Part shown: positions 38,301 through 47,635 of the stretch, one piece after another
Position numbering within the stretch: position 1 is the first letter of the stretch
How the letters are laid out: every line of letters starts with the position of its first letter
Source: Pseudaminobacter salicylatoxidans
Lineage (GTDB): Bacteria > Pseudomonadota > Alphaproteobacteria > Rhizobiales > Rhizobiaceae
DNA length: 64,000 nt
Reading direction: 5' to 3'
NCBI RefSeq assembly: GCF_003148475.1
Contig: NZ_QGGG01000002.1
Location: forward strand, 388,171-452,170
The notes under the pieces: generated by a model
Databases searched by the model: none
What the model was told of the DNA's origin: nothing
The model's input: the letters and a program-made list of their open reading frames with translations, nothing else
Translations under genes and position numbers: made by a program

Positions 38301-38410
38301 CGGCTAGAGCAGAGGGCGTTCTGACGAACGCGCCTCCGCTGCTCCCGCTTTGTTTCCCTGGCCGCATTCGTGCAACGTCGGACGTTTCCGTCCGACCGCA
38401 AAATGCTCTA
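38301..38410 (-). repeat. dispersed intergenic repeat, copy B (inverted)
   Basis: The reverse complement begins TAGAGCATTTTGC and ends CTCTAGCCG, as in copies A and C. Hairpin 1 at 38377-38396 (GTCGGACG / CGTCCGAC, eight pairs); hairpin 2 at 38316-38331 (GCGTTC / GAACGC) within GAGCA / TGCTC. The TAG at 38408-38410 is also the stop codon of the GNAT gene. Confidence 0.87.
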
Positions 38411-38821
38411 TGCCGCCGGCGTGCGCGACAGGCGCATATACTGCCCGTCCATGCCGCGGACGAAGCCGAGCTTCTCATAGACGCCGTGCGCATCCGACGT
38501 GGAAAGACCCCAGTGCAGGATGCCGCCAAGCTCGGGATGCTCAATGAAGGCCTTGACCAGCCTACGCCCCAGCCCTTGCCCGCGATGCTCCGGCCAGACG
38601 ATGATGTCGCACAGATAGCCGAAATAGGTCCGGTCGGTAACGGCGCGCGCGAAGGCGACCTGTCGTCCGTCCAGATAGGCGGCGGCGCACAGCGAATTGT
38701 CGAAGGCCTGCTCGTGGCCCGCATCGGTGCGGTGCCTGCCCCAATAGGCCGCCTTCAGAATATCGGAAGTGGCGCGGAAATCGATCCGCGCGCGATCGAA
38801 GCTGATTTCATAATCCGCCAT
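38408..38821 (-). CDS. GNAT-family N-acetyltransferase
   Basis: 137 residues. The GCN5-related fold is recognised by the CoA pyrophosphate-binding loop GQGLGRRLV (about residues 82-90), preceded by the strand YLCDIIVWPEHR, and the C-terminal YEKLGFV. The length is that of a minimal single-domain GNAT. Substrate unknown. Its stop codon is the first triplet of repeat copy B, so the natural 3' end may have been altered by the repeat. The nadE gene lies 27 bases upstream on the same strand, so cotranscription is likely. Confidence 0.88.
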   Translation of the reverse strand: MADYEISFDRARIDFRATSDILKAAYWGRHRTDAGHEQAFDNSLCAAAYLDGRQVAFARAVTDRTYFGYLCDIIVWPEHRGQGLGRRLVKAFIEHPELGGILHWGLSTSDAHGVYEKLGFVRGMDGQYMRLSRTPAA

Positions 38822-38848
38822 GGCAGCCTCCCGGCGACCTTTGGAAAA

Positions 38849-40534
38849 CTAGTTGCGATCCCTGAATCTGTTCGTGATCGGATAGCGACGATCGCGTCCA
38901 AAGTTCTTTTTGGTGATCTTCACGCCCGGCGCGGCCTGCCGGCGCTTGTATTCGGCAATGTAGAGCAGATGCTCGACCCGGTGCACCAGATCGCGGTCAT
39001 GGCCGCGCTTGACGATATCGTCCACGCCCATCTCGTTCTCGACCAGACATTCCAGAATGTCGTCCAGCGCCGGATAGGGCGGCAGTGAATCCTGGTCGGT
39101 CTGGTTCTCGCGCAGTTCCGCCGAGGGCGCCTTGTCGATGATGTTTTGCGCGATCACCTCACCGGAAGGCCCCAACGCGCCCGGCGGCACCGTGCCATTG
39201 CGCCAGCGGGCCAGCGCATAGACCTGCATCTTGTAGAGGTCCTTGATCGGATTGAAGCCGCCATTCATGTCGCCATAAAGCGTGGCGTAGCCCACCGACA
39301 TTTCCGACTTGTTGCCGGTGGTGACGACCATCGAGCCGAATTTGTTGGAGATCGCCATAAGGATCGTGCCGCGCGCACGGCTTTGAAGGTTCTCTTCGGT
39401 GATGCCTTCCTGCGTGCCCTCGAAAATCTGCGTCAGCGCGTGCATGAATCCTTCGACGGGTTCATGGATCGGCACGATGTCATAGCGGCACCCCAGCGCG
39501 CGGGCGCAATCCTCGGCGTCCTTCAGCGATTCACCGGACGTGTAGCGGTAAGGCATCATCACCGCATGCACCCGCTCCTCGCCGAGCGCATCGACGGCCA
39601 GCGCCGCGCAAATGGCCGAATCGACCCCCCCCGACATGCCGAGCACGACATTCCTGAAGCCGTTCTTGTTCACGTAGTCACGTAGCCCCAGCATGCAGGC
39701 GCGATAGTCGGCCTCTTCCCGCTCGGGAATTTTCGACATCGGGCCGTCGACGCACTCCCAGCCATCGTCGCCCCGTCTCCATGTGGTGACGGCGACGGCT
39801 TCCTCGAACTGGCTCATCTGGAAAGCCAGCGTCTTTTCGGCCGAAATGGCGAAGGAAGCGCCGTCAAACACAAGCTCGTCCTGCCCACCGAGCTGGTTGG
39901 CATAGATCAGCGGCAGGCCGGTCTCGATGACCTGCTTGATGACCACCTGATGCCGCACATCGACCTTGCCGCGATAATAGGGCGAGCCGTTCGGCACCAG
40001 CAGAATTTCCGCACCCGATTCGGCCAGCGTCTCGCAGACGCCGAGATCACCCCAGATGTCCTCGCAGATCGGAACGCCCAGCCTGACGCCACGATAATTG
40101 ATCGGTCCCGGCATGTCGGGGCCGGACTGGAACACGCGCTTTTCATCGAACTCGCCATAGTTCGGCAGGTCGAGCTTGTAGCGCTCGGCGATGATATTGC
40201 CCCCATCGGCGATGATGACCGAATTGTGCGTGCCGCTGTTGCGCGTGAGCGGCGTGCCAATGATGACGCCCGGTCCGCCGTCAGCCGTTTCGGCCGCGAA
40301 TTCCTGCACCGCGCGCTCGCAGGCGGCCACGAATGCCGGCTTCAGCACCAGGTCCTCCGGCGGATAGCCGGCGATGAAAAGCTCGGTGAAAAGGACGATG
40401 TCCGCCCCCTGCCGGGCCGCATCCGCCCTCGCCTCCCGCGCCTTGGCGAGATTGCCGGCTATGTCGCCGACAGTCGGGTTAAGCTGGGCTACGGCAATGC
40501 GCAGAGTATCGCGGGCAACAGGCTTCGTGATCAT
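38849..40534 (-). CDS. nadE: glutamine-dependent NAD+ synthetase
   Basis: 561 residues from ATG 40534. Converts nicotinate adenine dinucleotide to NAD+ using ammonia from glutamine. N-terminal nitrilase-type glutaminase with catalytic Glu51 (LFTELF), Lys120 (ERYKLDLPNYG) and Cys157 (VPICEDIW); C-terminal synthetase with the ATP PP-loop SGGVDSA near residue 300. Both domains are complete, so no separate amidotransferase is needed. It is upstream of the GNAT gene and 54 bases downstream of tag. Confidence 0.96.
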   Translation of the reverse strand: MITKPVARDTLRIAVAQLNPTVGDIAGNLAKAREARADAARQGADIVLFTELFIAGYPPEDLVLKPAFVAACERAVQEFAAETADGGPGVIIGTPLTRNSGTHNSVIIADGGNIIAERYKLDLPNYGEFDEKRVFQSGPDMPGPINYRGVRLGVPICEDIWGDLGVCETLAESGAEILLVPNGSPYYRGKVDVRHQVVIKQVIETGLPLIYANQLGGQDELVFDGASFAISAEKTLAFQMSQFEEAVAVTTWRRGDDGWECVDGPMSKIPEREEADYRACMLGLRDYVNKNGFRNVVLGMSGGVDSAICAALAVDALGEERVHAVMMPYRYTSGESLKDAEDCARALGCRYDIVPIHEPVEGFMHALTQIFEGTQEGITEENLQSRARGTILMAISNKFGSMVVTTGNKSEMSVGYATLYGDMNGGFNPIKDLYKMQVYALARWRNGTVPPGALGPSGEVIAQNIIDKAPSAELRENQTDQDSLPPYPALDDILECLVENEMGVDDIVKRGHDRDLVHRVEHLLYIAEYKRRQAAPGVKITKKNFGRDRRYPITNRFRDRN

Positions 40535-40588
40535 GGCAAGCGGTGTAGCGCGGCAGCACGCAACCGGCAATGCCGTTCGATTGCGCCA

Positions 40589-41302
40589 CTACTCGCCCAT
40601 ATATTCGCGGATCGCCTCCGGCGCATGGTTCTCGCCGATCGACATCGCCAGAATGCGCGAAATGTGCTTGCGCGGCAGGCCGGTCTGCGCGGCCCAGGCA
40701 TTCACCTGATCCTGGATACGCTGCAGGTCGCGCTTCGAGGTCGGGTTCTCGGAAATCTCCAGCCCCGCGTCGCGCAGCGCCGCGCCCATGTCCTGCGAGA
40801 CGATGAACGTGTCCCACTCCAGCCAGCGCAGGAAATACTGCCCGGTATTGCCGCCCAGCCGGCTGCCGTGCCTGGCAAGATAAGCCATCAAACCGACCTG
40901 GTCGTCGGCCGGCCATTCGGCCAAAAACCTGCCGAAACCGCCATGCTCCTTCGACAGGCGCTCGACGAAGGCCGCGTTGTCCCGCACCGAACGGATTTTC
41001 TGCGGATTGCGCACGATGCGCTTGTCGGAAGCCAGTTCGTGCCAGAAGTCGTCTGGCTGGAAGAGAAGCCGCTTGGGCTCGAAGTTGAGAAAAGCCTCCT
41101 CGAAACCCGGCCACTTCTGCTCGATCACCCGCCATACGAAGCCCGCGGCGAAGACGCGCTCGGCCATGGTGGACAGAATGCGGTCATCGGAGATCTTTGC
41201 CACCGCGGCATTGTCGGGAGCCGGCCCCAGCAGGCTGGCGAGCACGTCCGTGCCGCCCTTGCGCGTGGCGGCCCTGGCACGGATTTTCTCGAAATCGAGC
41301 AT
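40589..41302 (-). CDS. DNA-3-methyladenine glycosylase I family protein
   Basis: 237 residues from ATG 41302, with GGAGG four bases upstream (ATG 41329 is an alternative). It matches the adenine-glycosylase (Tag) family by the segment ERVFAAGFVWRVIEQKWPGFEEAFLNF and the later KIRSVRDNA and LARHG regions. Tag removes 3-methyladenine from alkylated DNA by helix-hairpin-helix base excision. It is longer than E. coli Tag (187 residues) and I do not see the Cys/His zinc snap, as in many alphaproteobacterial members, so the exact substrate is inferred. Confidence 0.75.
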   Translation of the reverse strand: MLDFEKIRARAATRKGGTDVLASLLGPAPDNAAVAKISDDRILSTMAERVFAAGFVWRVIEQKWPGFEEAFLNFEPKRLLFQPDDFWHELASDKRIVRNPQKIRSVRDNAAFVERLSKEHGGFGRFLAEWPADDQVGLMAYLARHGSRLGGNTGQYFLRWLEWDTFIVSQDMGAALRDAGLEISENPTSKRDLQRIQDQVNAWAAQTGLPRKHISRILAMSIGENHAPEAIREYMGE

Positions 41303-41380
41303 TGCCTCCTCCGTCGAAACGACGCGCATCCTAGCAGTTTCAGACTGGACGGAAATATGTCTGGGCAGTCGGAGCGCCGG

Positions 41381-41740
41381 TCAGGCGGATGCTCCTGCCA
41401 GCCGCTCGAACAGGGCAAATCCCCAAATGCCGAGGGTAATGATGATCGCAATCAGCACCGCGAGCGACCCGCAATCCTTGGCAAGCTGGATGTCGATGTG
41501 GAACTCGCGCGAGATCGCGTTGCAAGTGGCCTCGATGCCGGTGTTCAGCACTTCGACCATGATCAGCATGAGAATCGCGCCGATCAGCAGCGCATAGACG
41601 GCCCAGTTCGTGGCAATGAACCAGCCCACGGGAATGGCGACCAGCAACAGGATCACCTCCTGCTGGAACGCGGTTTCGCTGCGGATCAGCCGACCGAACG
41701 CCCTGACCGAGTTGAGGAAGGCATTGATCAGTCTTTCCAT
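41381..41740 (-). CDS. dgkA: diacylglycerol kinase DgkA
   Basis: 119 residues from ATG 41740 (AAGGAT upstream; GTG 41764 is possible). A three-helix inner membrane kinase, close to the 122 residues of E. coli DgkA. Signatures: RSETAFQQE near residue 22, and the catalytic region VEVLNTGIEA ... AKDCGSLAV. It phosphorylates diacylglycerol left over from osmoregulated glucan modification in enterobacteria, which is interesting beside the glucan genes at the window end; undecaprenol kinase activity is less likely. Confidence 0.92.
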   Translation of the reverse strand: MERLINAFLNSVRAFGRLIRSETAFQQEVILLLVAIPVGWFIATNWAVYALLIGAILMLIMVEVLNTGIEATCNAISREFHIDIQLAKDCGSLAVLIAIIITLGIWGFALFERLAGASA

Positions 41741-41777
41741 GCCGAAATATCCTTGCCGAATCACCGCAAGGTTTATC

Positions 41778-41890
41778 TAGAGCATTTTGCAGCCGGACGG
41801 AATCGTCCGGCGTCGTACAAATGCGGCTAAGAAACCCTGCGGCTGGAGCAGCGGAAACGCGTTCGTCAGAACGCCTGCAGCCCCAGCCAG
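41778..41890 (+). repeat. dispersed intergenic repeat, copy C
   Basis: Begins TAGAGCATTTTGC; hairpin 1 at 41792-41811 (GCCGGACG / CGTCCGGC, loop GAAT), hairpin 2 at 41859-41874 (GCGTTC / GAACGC, loop GTCA) inside GGCTGG / CCAGCC. It fills almost the whole gap between dgkA and the DODA-type dioxygenase gene. Confidence 0.88.
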
Positions 41891-41896
41891 CTTCCA

Positions 41897-42694
41897 TCAG
41901 CGGAACAGGTAGGAATCGTTGGCGAAGAAGCCGTTATCGACAGAATTATGCACCCGTTCCGCCTTAGGCTGTTCGCCGGCGGCACCATAGGCGAAGAAGA
42001 TCGGCATCAGGTGCTCGTCCGTCGGATGGTTATCCGCCGGGAACGGCGCACTGTTCTTCCAGTCGAGCAAGGCCCGCAGATCGCTGGCGGCGAACCTCTC
42101 GGCAAACCAGTCCGTAAACGCCGTCACCTTTCCCGCAAGCGCCGGATCGACTTCGGCGCCCTGCCGCAGGACGGAAAAATAGGCCCTGAGATTGTGCGTG
42201 ACATGGCCCGAACCGACCAGCAGGACGCCCTCCTCGCGCAACGGCGCAAGCGCACGGCCAAGCGCATAGTGCCAGCACGCGTCGCGCGCCGGGTCGATCG
42301 AAACCTGCACTATGGGAATATCCGCTTCCGGGAAGGCCAGCTTCATCGGCGTCCAGGTGCCATGGTCATATCCGCGCTTGCCCAGACGCGAAGGCGACAG
42401 CCCTGCTTTCTCAAGCAGTTCCAGCACCCTTTCGGCCAGTGCGGGCTCACCCGGCGCGGAATAGACCATTTCATAGAGTTCCGGCGCAAAACCACGGAAA
42501 TCATAGATCATTTCCGGCTTCGGGTCGGTCACCACGGTCACACCATGGGTCTCGAAATGGGCAGACACGATAACGATGGCCTTCGGCCGGGGCACAAGGC
42601 TCGAAACCGTTTCGAGATAGTGGCGCGCAGGGGTGTCGCTGATGACGATGCTGGGTCCGCCGTGGGAAATGAACAAAGTCGGCATAGTGGCCAT
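41897..42694 (-). CDS. DODA/LigB-family extradiol dioxygenase (YgiD-like)
   Basis: 265 residues from ATG 42694, with AAGGAG 8 bases upstream. The fold is that of class III extradiol dioxygenases of the 4,5-DOPA dioxygenase type: FISHGGPS at the N-terminus supplies a metal-binding His, with further conserved His in SAHFETHG, YDHGTWTP and GSGHVTHN, and a His near the C-terminus (PTDEHLMP). E. coli YgiD opens the DOPA ring; the natural substrate in rhizobia is not known. The stop is 7 bases from repeat copy C. Confidence 0.87.
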   Translation of the reverse strand: MATMPTLFISHGGPSIVISDTPARHYLETVSSLVPRPKAIVIVSAHFETHGVTVVTDPKPEMIYDFRGFAPELYEMVYSAPGEPALAERVLELLEKAGLSPSRLGKRGYDHGTWTPMKLAFPEADIPIVQVSIDPARDACWHYALGRALAPLREEGVLLVGSGHVTHNLRAYFSVLRQGAEVDPALAGKVTAFTDWFAERFAASDLRALLDWKNSAPFPADNHPTDEHLMPIFFAYGAAGEQPKAERVHNSVDNGFFANDSYLFR

Positions 42695-42798
42695 GGCTAT
42701 TCTCCTTGACCACAATATATGACGCGTCGCCCCGCTCAGGCAGTCCGCGACCGTGCGACGAACCGTTCAACAACCGGCGACGCTGCAGGGATCGCCGT

Positions 42799-43218
42799 TC
42801 ACTCGTCCGCAACCTTTATGTCCCGTGTCGAGCGGACGAATTGAGGCAATCCGTCGTCGATCTCGTAATAGTCGCCCTTGTCGGCAACGAAGATGTGGCT
42901 CTGTCCCTGCAATCCAGACGGCGTATCGAAGGCTCCAGCCATGACCGAGATCGTATCCAGATCGTCATGCTTCCAGAAAAGCGCCGATCCGCAAACACGG
43001 CAGAAACCACGCTGCGCGGTTTCGGAACCTCTGTACCAGGTAATGTTTTCCGCGCCCTCGATGCCGATATCGGCTTCCGCCACGTTGGTTGCCGCATAGA
43101 AATGGCCGCTCTGCTTGCGGCATTGCGAACAGTGGCAGTAAACGACGCCGCGCAGTCGCCCCTTCGCTGTAAAGCGCACCGCTCCGCAACCGCAGGAGCC
43201 CGTCCGTGAGTTACCCAT
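42799..43218 (-). CDS. GFA/CENP-V-domain protein (glutathione-dependent formaldehyde-activating family)
   Basis: 139 residues from ATG 43218, with GGGAAGG just upstream. Cys-rich zinc fold: CGCGAVRF at the start, CHCSQCRK (about residues 31-38) and a third cluster FCRVCGSALF (about 85-94) are the family's structural and catalytic zinc sites. Members are called glutathione-dependent formaldehyde-activating enzymes, but most lack proof of that activity. About 80 bases downstream of nothing on its strand; it stands alone. Confidence 0.87.
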   Translation of the reverse strand: MGNSRTGSCGCGAVRFTAKGRLRGVVYCHCSQCRKQSGHFYAATNVAEADIGIEGAENITWYRGSETAQRGFCRVCGSALFWKHDDLDTISVMAGAFDTPSGLQGQSHIFVADKGDYYEIDDGLPQFVRSTRDIKVADE

Positions 43219-43542
43219 CCGTGCCTTCCCGACTTGTAGTGACAATCGATAGCAGATCTTCGTGCAAACATATTCATATAATGTTTTATCGATGTCTTTA
43301 TTGAAAGATATTCACTTAGGAGGCAATGACCTTGCGGAACGCGTAGTCTTTCCGAAAATTTCACTTGCCTCGACATTTAAAGAAAGTTTATCTCGGCACG
43401 CTTAACATAGGCGCGGGAAAGGTCGGGGGGCCATCTCTGTGCCATTGCGGGAAATGCTCCCCGATACACGTCAGGGCCTCACAGGCCGGAATATCGGCAC
43501 AGGAACCCGATTTTCAGGTTCCTGCGGGAAAATGGAGCACGA
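43219..43542. other. 324-base gap upstream of the diguanylate cyclase gene
   Basis: Locally AT-rich (about 43240-43400). A hairpin CAGGAACC / GGTTCCTG (43500-43507 and 43517-43524) sits 18 bases before the cyclase start and ahead of its ribosome site, so it could affect translation or be chance. An AGGAGG followed by a six-codon ATG frame near 43320 has spacing too short to be a good leader peptide. Confidence 0.4.
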
Positions 43543-44613
43543 ATGCAGGCTGCAGTCGCCCCAGGCGAACCCGGCGACGACCTCGCAACCACCGTGGCAA
43601 TGACCATGCGCCAGATGGGCGTGGTGGGTTTGCCGCGCAATTATGAGATATTCTATGAGGCTCTGTCGGGATCGAATCCGAGGCTGAGCCTTGAGGTCAT
43701 CGAACTCGGCAACCGCCCGACACAGGAACAACTCGATCAGCTCGGCCGCAAATATTTCGCTCAGAATCACAATCAGAGCATTGTGGAGCAGGCGCGCAAC
43801 GTTATCGCCCAGGAGCTTGAGGACATAGCGTCCCTGCTGCGCAGCGAGCGCACTCATCTCGAACGCTACGGCCAGATACTTGACCAGACCTCCGGCGGAC
43901 TGAACAGCCGGGAGCAGATCAGCCGGGAGCTTCTGCAAAAAGTGGCCAACGCCATGTCGATGGCCACGCGCTCCACCATCGACCATGGCCAGCAGGTTGC
44001 CGAGACGCTGCACGAGAAGTCGGCGGAGCTCGAAAGCGTCAAGAGCAAGCTTGAGGAATACAAGCGGCTGGCCGACACCGATCCCCTCACCCTCCTGTGG
44101 AACCGGCGCGCCTTCGACAAGGAAATCGCCGGCATCTACAACAGCGAAAAGGGCATTCTGTTCAAGGCGCTGATCCTCGCCGACATCGATCGCTTCAAGG
44201 CGATCAACGACCGCTACGGCCATCCGGTCGGCGACAGGATATTGAAGACGATTGCCGACATCTTCCGCACGAGCGTCAGCGAAAGCATGTTTGTGGCCCG
44301 CACCGGCGGCGAGGAATTCGCGCTGATCGTGGATGGCATCAGCGAGCAATCGACCCACGAGATCGCCAATCACATCCGCCTGCTGATTGAACAGACCCGC
44401 TTCGGAAGCAGTCAGGCCGGCGCGGAGTATGGGCCGGTCACGGTGTCGATGGGGATCTGCATGGCCGCGGAAGGCGAATCCGCCGACGACCTCTACGCCA
44501 AGGCCGACCGCGCGCTTTACCGCTCGAAACTCGATGGCCGCAACCGCGTGACCTGCCACTCGGAACTTACCGCACGCGGCGGAAAGAGCTGGATGCTGTA
44601 CCGCAAGGAGTAA
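43543..44613 (+). CDS. diguanylate cyclase (GGDEF domain)
   Basis: 356 residues. N-terminal 170 residues are helical with no known sensor fold; a coiled coil (about 160-180) leads to a GGDEF domain (about 185-340) with active GGEEF in ARTGGEEFALI and the metal site LADIDRFKAINDRYGH. It should make c-di-GMP. The RxxD inhibitory site five residues before GGEEF is absent (SESM in that position), so allosteric feedback at the I-site is unlikely. No EAL domain. It is followed by a strong bidirectional terminator. Confidence 0.92.
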   Translation: MQAAVAPGEPGDDLATTVAMTMRQMGVVGLPRNYEIFYEALSGSNPRLSLEVIELGNRPTQEQLDQLGRKYFAQNHNQSIVEQARNVIAQELEDIASLLRSERTHLERYGQILDQTSGGLNSREQISRELLQKVANAMSMATRSTIDHGQQVAETLHEKSAELESVKSKLEEYKRLADTDPLTLLWNRRAFDKEIAGIYNSEKGILFKALILADIDRFKAINDRYGHPVGDRILKTIADIFRTSVSESMFVARTGGEEFALIVDGISEQSTHEIANHIRLLIEQTRFGSSQAGAEYGPVTVSMGICMAAEGESADDLYAKADRALYRSKLDGRNRVTCHSELTARGGKSWMLYRKE

Positions 44614-44653
44614 TCCTTTCGGTATCGCTCCCTCAGTTTCCTGAGTTCATACG

Positions 44654-44681
44654 AAAAAGGCGCCGGAACCGGCGCCTTTTT
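44654..44681. terminator. bidirectional terminator between cyclase and DAHP synthase genes
   Basis: Perfect 13-bp stem AAAAAGGCGCCGG / CCGGCGCCTTTTT with an AA loop; A and T tracts serve both converging genes. Confidence 0.92.
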
Positions 44682-44699
44682 GTTGGATTTTCAAGAGCT

Positions 44700-46073
44700 T
44701 CAGGCGCTCACGGCCTGCTTGTCGTTGCGGTTGACGCCCTTCTTGAGCAGTTCCGAAACCAGGAAGGCCAGCTCGATCGCCTGATCGGCGTTGAGACGCG
44801 GGTCGCAATGCGTGTGGTAGCGGTCCTGTAACTCCTCGTCGCGGATGGCGCGTGCGCCGCCCGTGCATTCGGTTACGTTCTTGCCGGTCATCTCGACATG
44901 AATGCCACCGGCATGCGTACCTTCCGCCGCATGGACGTCGAAGAACGCCTGCACTTCGCGCAGGATGCGGTCGAAAGGACGCGTCTTGTAGCCGGCAGCC
45001 GTGATCGTGTTGCCATGCATCGGATCGCACGACCAGACCACATTGCGGCCCTCCTGCTTCACGGCACGCACCAGCCTGGGCAGGTGCTCACCGACCTTGT
45101 CGGCGCCGAAGCGCGCGATCAGGGTTAGCCGGCCCGGCTCGTTTTCCGGGTTCAGCAGGTCGATCAGTTGCAGCAGGCCGTCGGGCGTCAGCGACGGACC
45201 GCACTTAAGCCCAAGCGGGTTCTTGATGCCGCGGCAATACTCGATATGCGCATGATCGGGCTGGCGGGTACGGTCGCCGATCCAGATCATATGGCCGGAG
45301 GTGGCGTACCAGTCGCCCGAGGTAGAATCGACGCGGGTCAGCGCCTCCTCGTAGCCGAGCAGCAGCGCCTCGTGGCTGGTGTAGAAATCGGTCTCGCGCA
45401 GCGCGAAATTGTTTTCCGAGGTAATGCCCACCGCACGCATGAAGTTCATGGTTTCGGTGATCTGGTTGGCAAGCGCCTCGTAGCGTTCGCCTTGCGGGCT
45501 GTCGGAGACGAAACCCAGCATCCAGCGGTGCACGTTTTCCAGGCTGGCATAGCCGCCCTGGGCGAACGCCCGCAGCAGGTTCAGCGTTGCGGCCGACTGG
45601 CGATAGGCCATTTCCTGCCGTGCCGGATCGGGCAGGCGTGATTTCTCGTCGAAATCGATGCCGTTGATGATGTCGCCACGGTAGCTCGGCAGTGTCACGC
45701 CGTCGCGGGTTTCGGTGTCGGCCGAACGCGGCTTGGCGAACTGGCCGGCGATGCGGCCCACCTTCACCACCGGCTGCGCGCCGGCATAGGTCAACACCAC
45801 CGACATCTGCAGGAAGACGCGGAAGAAGTCGCGGATATTGTCTGCGCCGTGCTCGGCGAAGCTTTCCGCACAATCGCCGCCCTGCAGCAGGAAGGCTTCT
45901 CCCGCTGCCACCTGGGCGAGCTGCTTCTTCAGCTTGCGCGCCTCACCTGCAAAAACCAGGGGCGGAAAGGATGCAAGACGGGCCTCGGTTTCAAACAGCG
46001 CGGACTGATCCGGAAAAGCCGGAACCTGCTGAATGGGCATGTTGCGCCAGGACTTCGGAGACCATTTCGTCAT
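44700..46073 (-). CDS. class II 3-deoxy-7-phosphoheptulonate (DAHP) synthase
   Basis: 457 residues from ATG 46073. First enzyme of the shikimate pathway, condensing phosphoenolpyruvate with erythrose 4-phosphate. The class II (plant/Mycobacterium-like) type is recognised by its length and motifs: [22 protein letters not shown], and CDPMHGNT with the metal site. Class II enzymes are the common form in rhizobia, instead of the AroFGH type. It is the only aromatic gene in the window. Confidence 0.94.
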   Translation of the reverse strand: MTKWSPKSWRNMPIQQVPAFPDQSALFETEARLASFPPLVFAGEARKLKKQLAQVAAGEAFLLQGGDCAESFAEHGADNIRDFFRVFLQMSVVLTYAGAQPVVKVGRIAGQFAKPRSADTETRDGVTLPSYRGDIINGIDFDEKSRLPDPARQEMAYRQSAATLNLLRAFAQGGYASLENVHRWMLGFVSDSPQGERYEALANQITETMNFMRAVGITSENNFALRETDFYTSHEALLLGYEEALTRVDSTSGDWYATSGHMIWIGDRTRQPDHAHIEYCRGIKNPLGLKCGPSLTPDGLLQLIDLLNPENEPGRLTLIARFGADKVGEHLPRLVRAVKQEGRNVVWSCDPMHGNTITAAGYKTRPFDRILREVQAFFDVHAAEGTHAGGIHVEMTGKNVTECTGGARAIRDEELQDRYHTHCDPRLNADQAIELAFLVSELLKKGVNRNDKQAVSA

Positions 46074-46210
46074 TGTTGCACCCAATACTTCCGTAGAAGG
46101 CAGAAAACTGCCCGTTAAATTCCCGCGATTTCGGGATAGGCCCCTATACAGGAAGCCGAATACCTATTCTACCCGGAATTCAGGTCGAAAGCGAACGACT
46201 TCCCATGCGC

Positions 46211-47602
46211 CTATTCGACCCGCCGGCCGTTTTTGACCAGGTAGGTCGGCTTGTACATGGTCACCAGTTCTTCGGCGGCCGTGGGGTGAACCGCCATGGT
46301 GCGGTCGAAATCGTCCTTGGTCAGACCAGCCTTCAGCGGAATGCCGAGAAGCTGCGCCATCTCGCCCGCGTCCGGCCCCAGAATATGCGCGCCGAGGACG
46401 CGGCGCGAATCGCCATCGACCACCAGCTTCATCAGCATTTTCTCTTGCCGCCCCGACAGGGTGTGACGCATCGGACGGAAGGCGGCCCGGTAGATTTCCA
46501 GATTGGCGAAACGCTTGGCCGCATCATCTTCCGACAACCCCACCGTGCCGATCTCGGGCTGCGAGAACACGGCGGTCGCGATGCAATCGTGATCCGGCCT
46601 GGTCGGGTTGTCCTTGAACGCCGTCTCAACGAAGCACATGGCCTCGTGGATCGCCACCGGCGTCAACTGCACGCGGTTGGTCACATCCCCGATTGCCCAG
46701 ATGTTGTCGACATTGGTGCGCGAATAATCGTCGACGATGATCTCGCCGGACTTGCCCATTTCCACCCCGGCATTTTCAAGGCCGAGATTTTCCGTGTTCG
46801 GAATACGTCCGATCGCCAGCATTACCTGATCGACCGTCAACACCTCGCCGCCGGTGACATGCGCATCGAGGCGGCCGTCAGCGCGCTTCTCGACCTTCTC
46901 GAAGACCGAGTGCAGGAGAATGCGGATGCCCTTCTGCTCCATGGTCTCATGCAGCATGCGCCGCAGATCCATGTCGAAACGGCCGAGGATTTCCTTGCCG
47001 CGATAGATCAGCGTCGTCTCGACGCCGAGGCCGTGGAAGATGTTGGCGAACTCCACCGCAATATAGCCGCCGCCGGAAATCACGATGGATTTCGGCAATT
47101 CCGGCAGGTCGAAGGCTTGGTCGGAGAAGATGCAATGCTCATGCCCCGACAGGGCAGCGTGCGGGTTCGGGCGCCCGCCCGTGGCAATCAGTATATGATT
47201 GGCCGTGACGGTGCGGTTTTCCGCCTCGATGCGAACGGTATGCTTGTCCACCAGCGTCGCGCGGGACTGGATGATCTCGCCATTCGCGCCGGCGATACCC
47301 TTCTGATACAGGCCTTCCAGCCGCGTGATTTCCCGTTCCTTGTTCTCCACCAGCTTGCGCCAGTCGAAGCTCGCTTCCGGCACGGTCCAGCCATAGCCGG
47401 CCGCATCCTCGAACTGCTCGGGAAACTGGGATGCATAGACGTAGAGCTTCTTCGGCACGCAACCGCGGATCACACAGGTGCCGCCGAAGCGGAATTCCTC
47501 GGCGACAGCCACGCGCTTGCCCATCGAGGCCGCCACGCGCCCGGCGCGCACACCGCCCGAGCCACCGCCAATGACGAAAAGATCATAGTCGTATGCAGTC
47601 AT
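46211..47602 (-). CDS. gor: glutathione-disulfide reductase
   Basis: 463 residues, FAD-dependent NADPH:GSSG reductase of the cytoplasm. Redox disulfide Cys43-Cys48 in GGTCVIRGCVPKK, FAD-binding GGGSGGVRA near residue 12, NADPH-binding SGGGYIAVEFA near 175 and the C-terminal HPTAAEELVTM with the catalytic His-Glu pair. ATG 47602 has AAGGAAA upstream. It converges with no gene on the left; the DAHP synthase start is 137 bases further. Confidence 0.95.
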   Translation of the reverse strand: MTAYDYDLFVIGGGSGGVRAGRVAASMGKRVAVAEEFRFGGTCVIRGCVPKKLYVYASQFPEQFEDAAGYGWTVPEASFDWRKLVENKEREITRLEGLYQKGIAGANGEIIQSRATLVDKHTVRIEAENRTVTANHILIATGGRPNPHAALSGHEHCIFSDQAFDLPELPKSIVISGGGYIAVEFANIFHGLGVETTLIYRGKEILGRFDMDLRRMLHETMEQKGIRILLHSVFEKVEKRADGRLDAHVTGGEVLTVDQVMLAIGRIPNTENLGLENAGVEMGKSGEIIVDDYSRTNVDNIWAIGDVTNRVQLTPVAIHEAMCFVETAFKDNPTRPDHDCIATAVFSQPEIGTVGLSEDDAAKRFANLEIYRAAFRPMRHTLSGRQEKMLMKLVVDGDSRRVLGAHILGPDAGEMAQLLGIPLKAGLTKDDFDRTMAVHPTAAEELVTMYKPTYLVKNGRRVE

Positions 47603-47635
47603 GTTTCCTTCTCCGTTGGCGTCGACGGCAGGCTG

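Noticed and set aside
43310-43350. AGGAGG followed by a six-codon frame as a leader peptide
   Set aside because: Only two bases between AGGAGG and ATG, and no run of regulatory codons or terminator/antiterminator pair follows.
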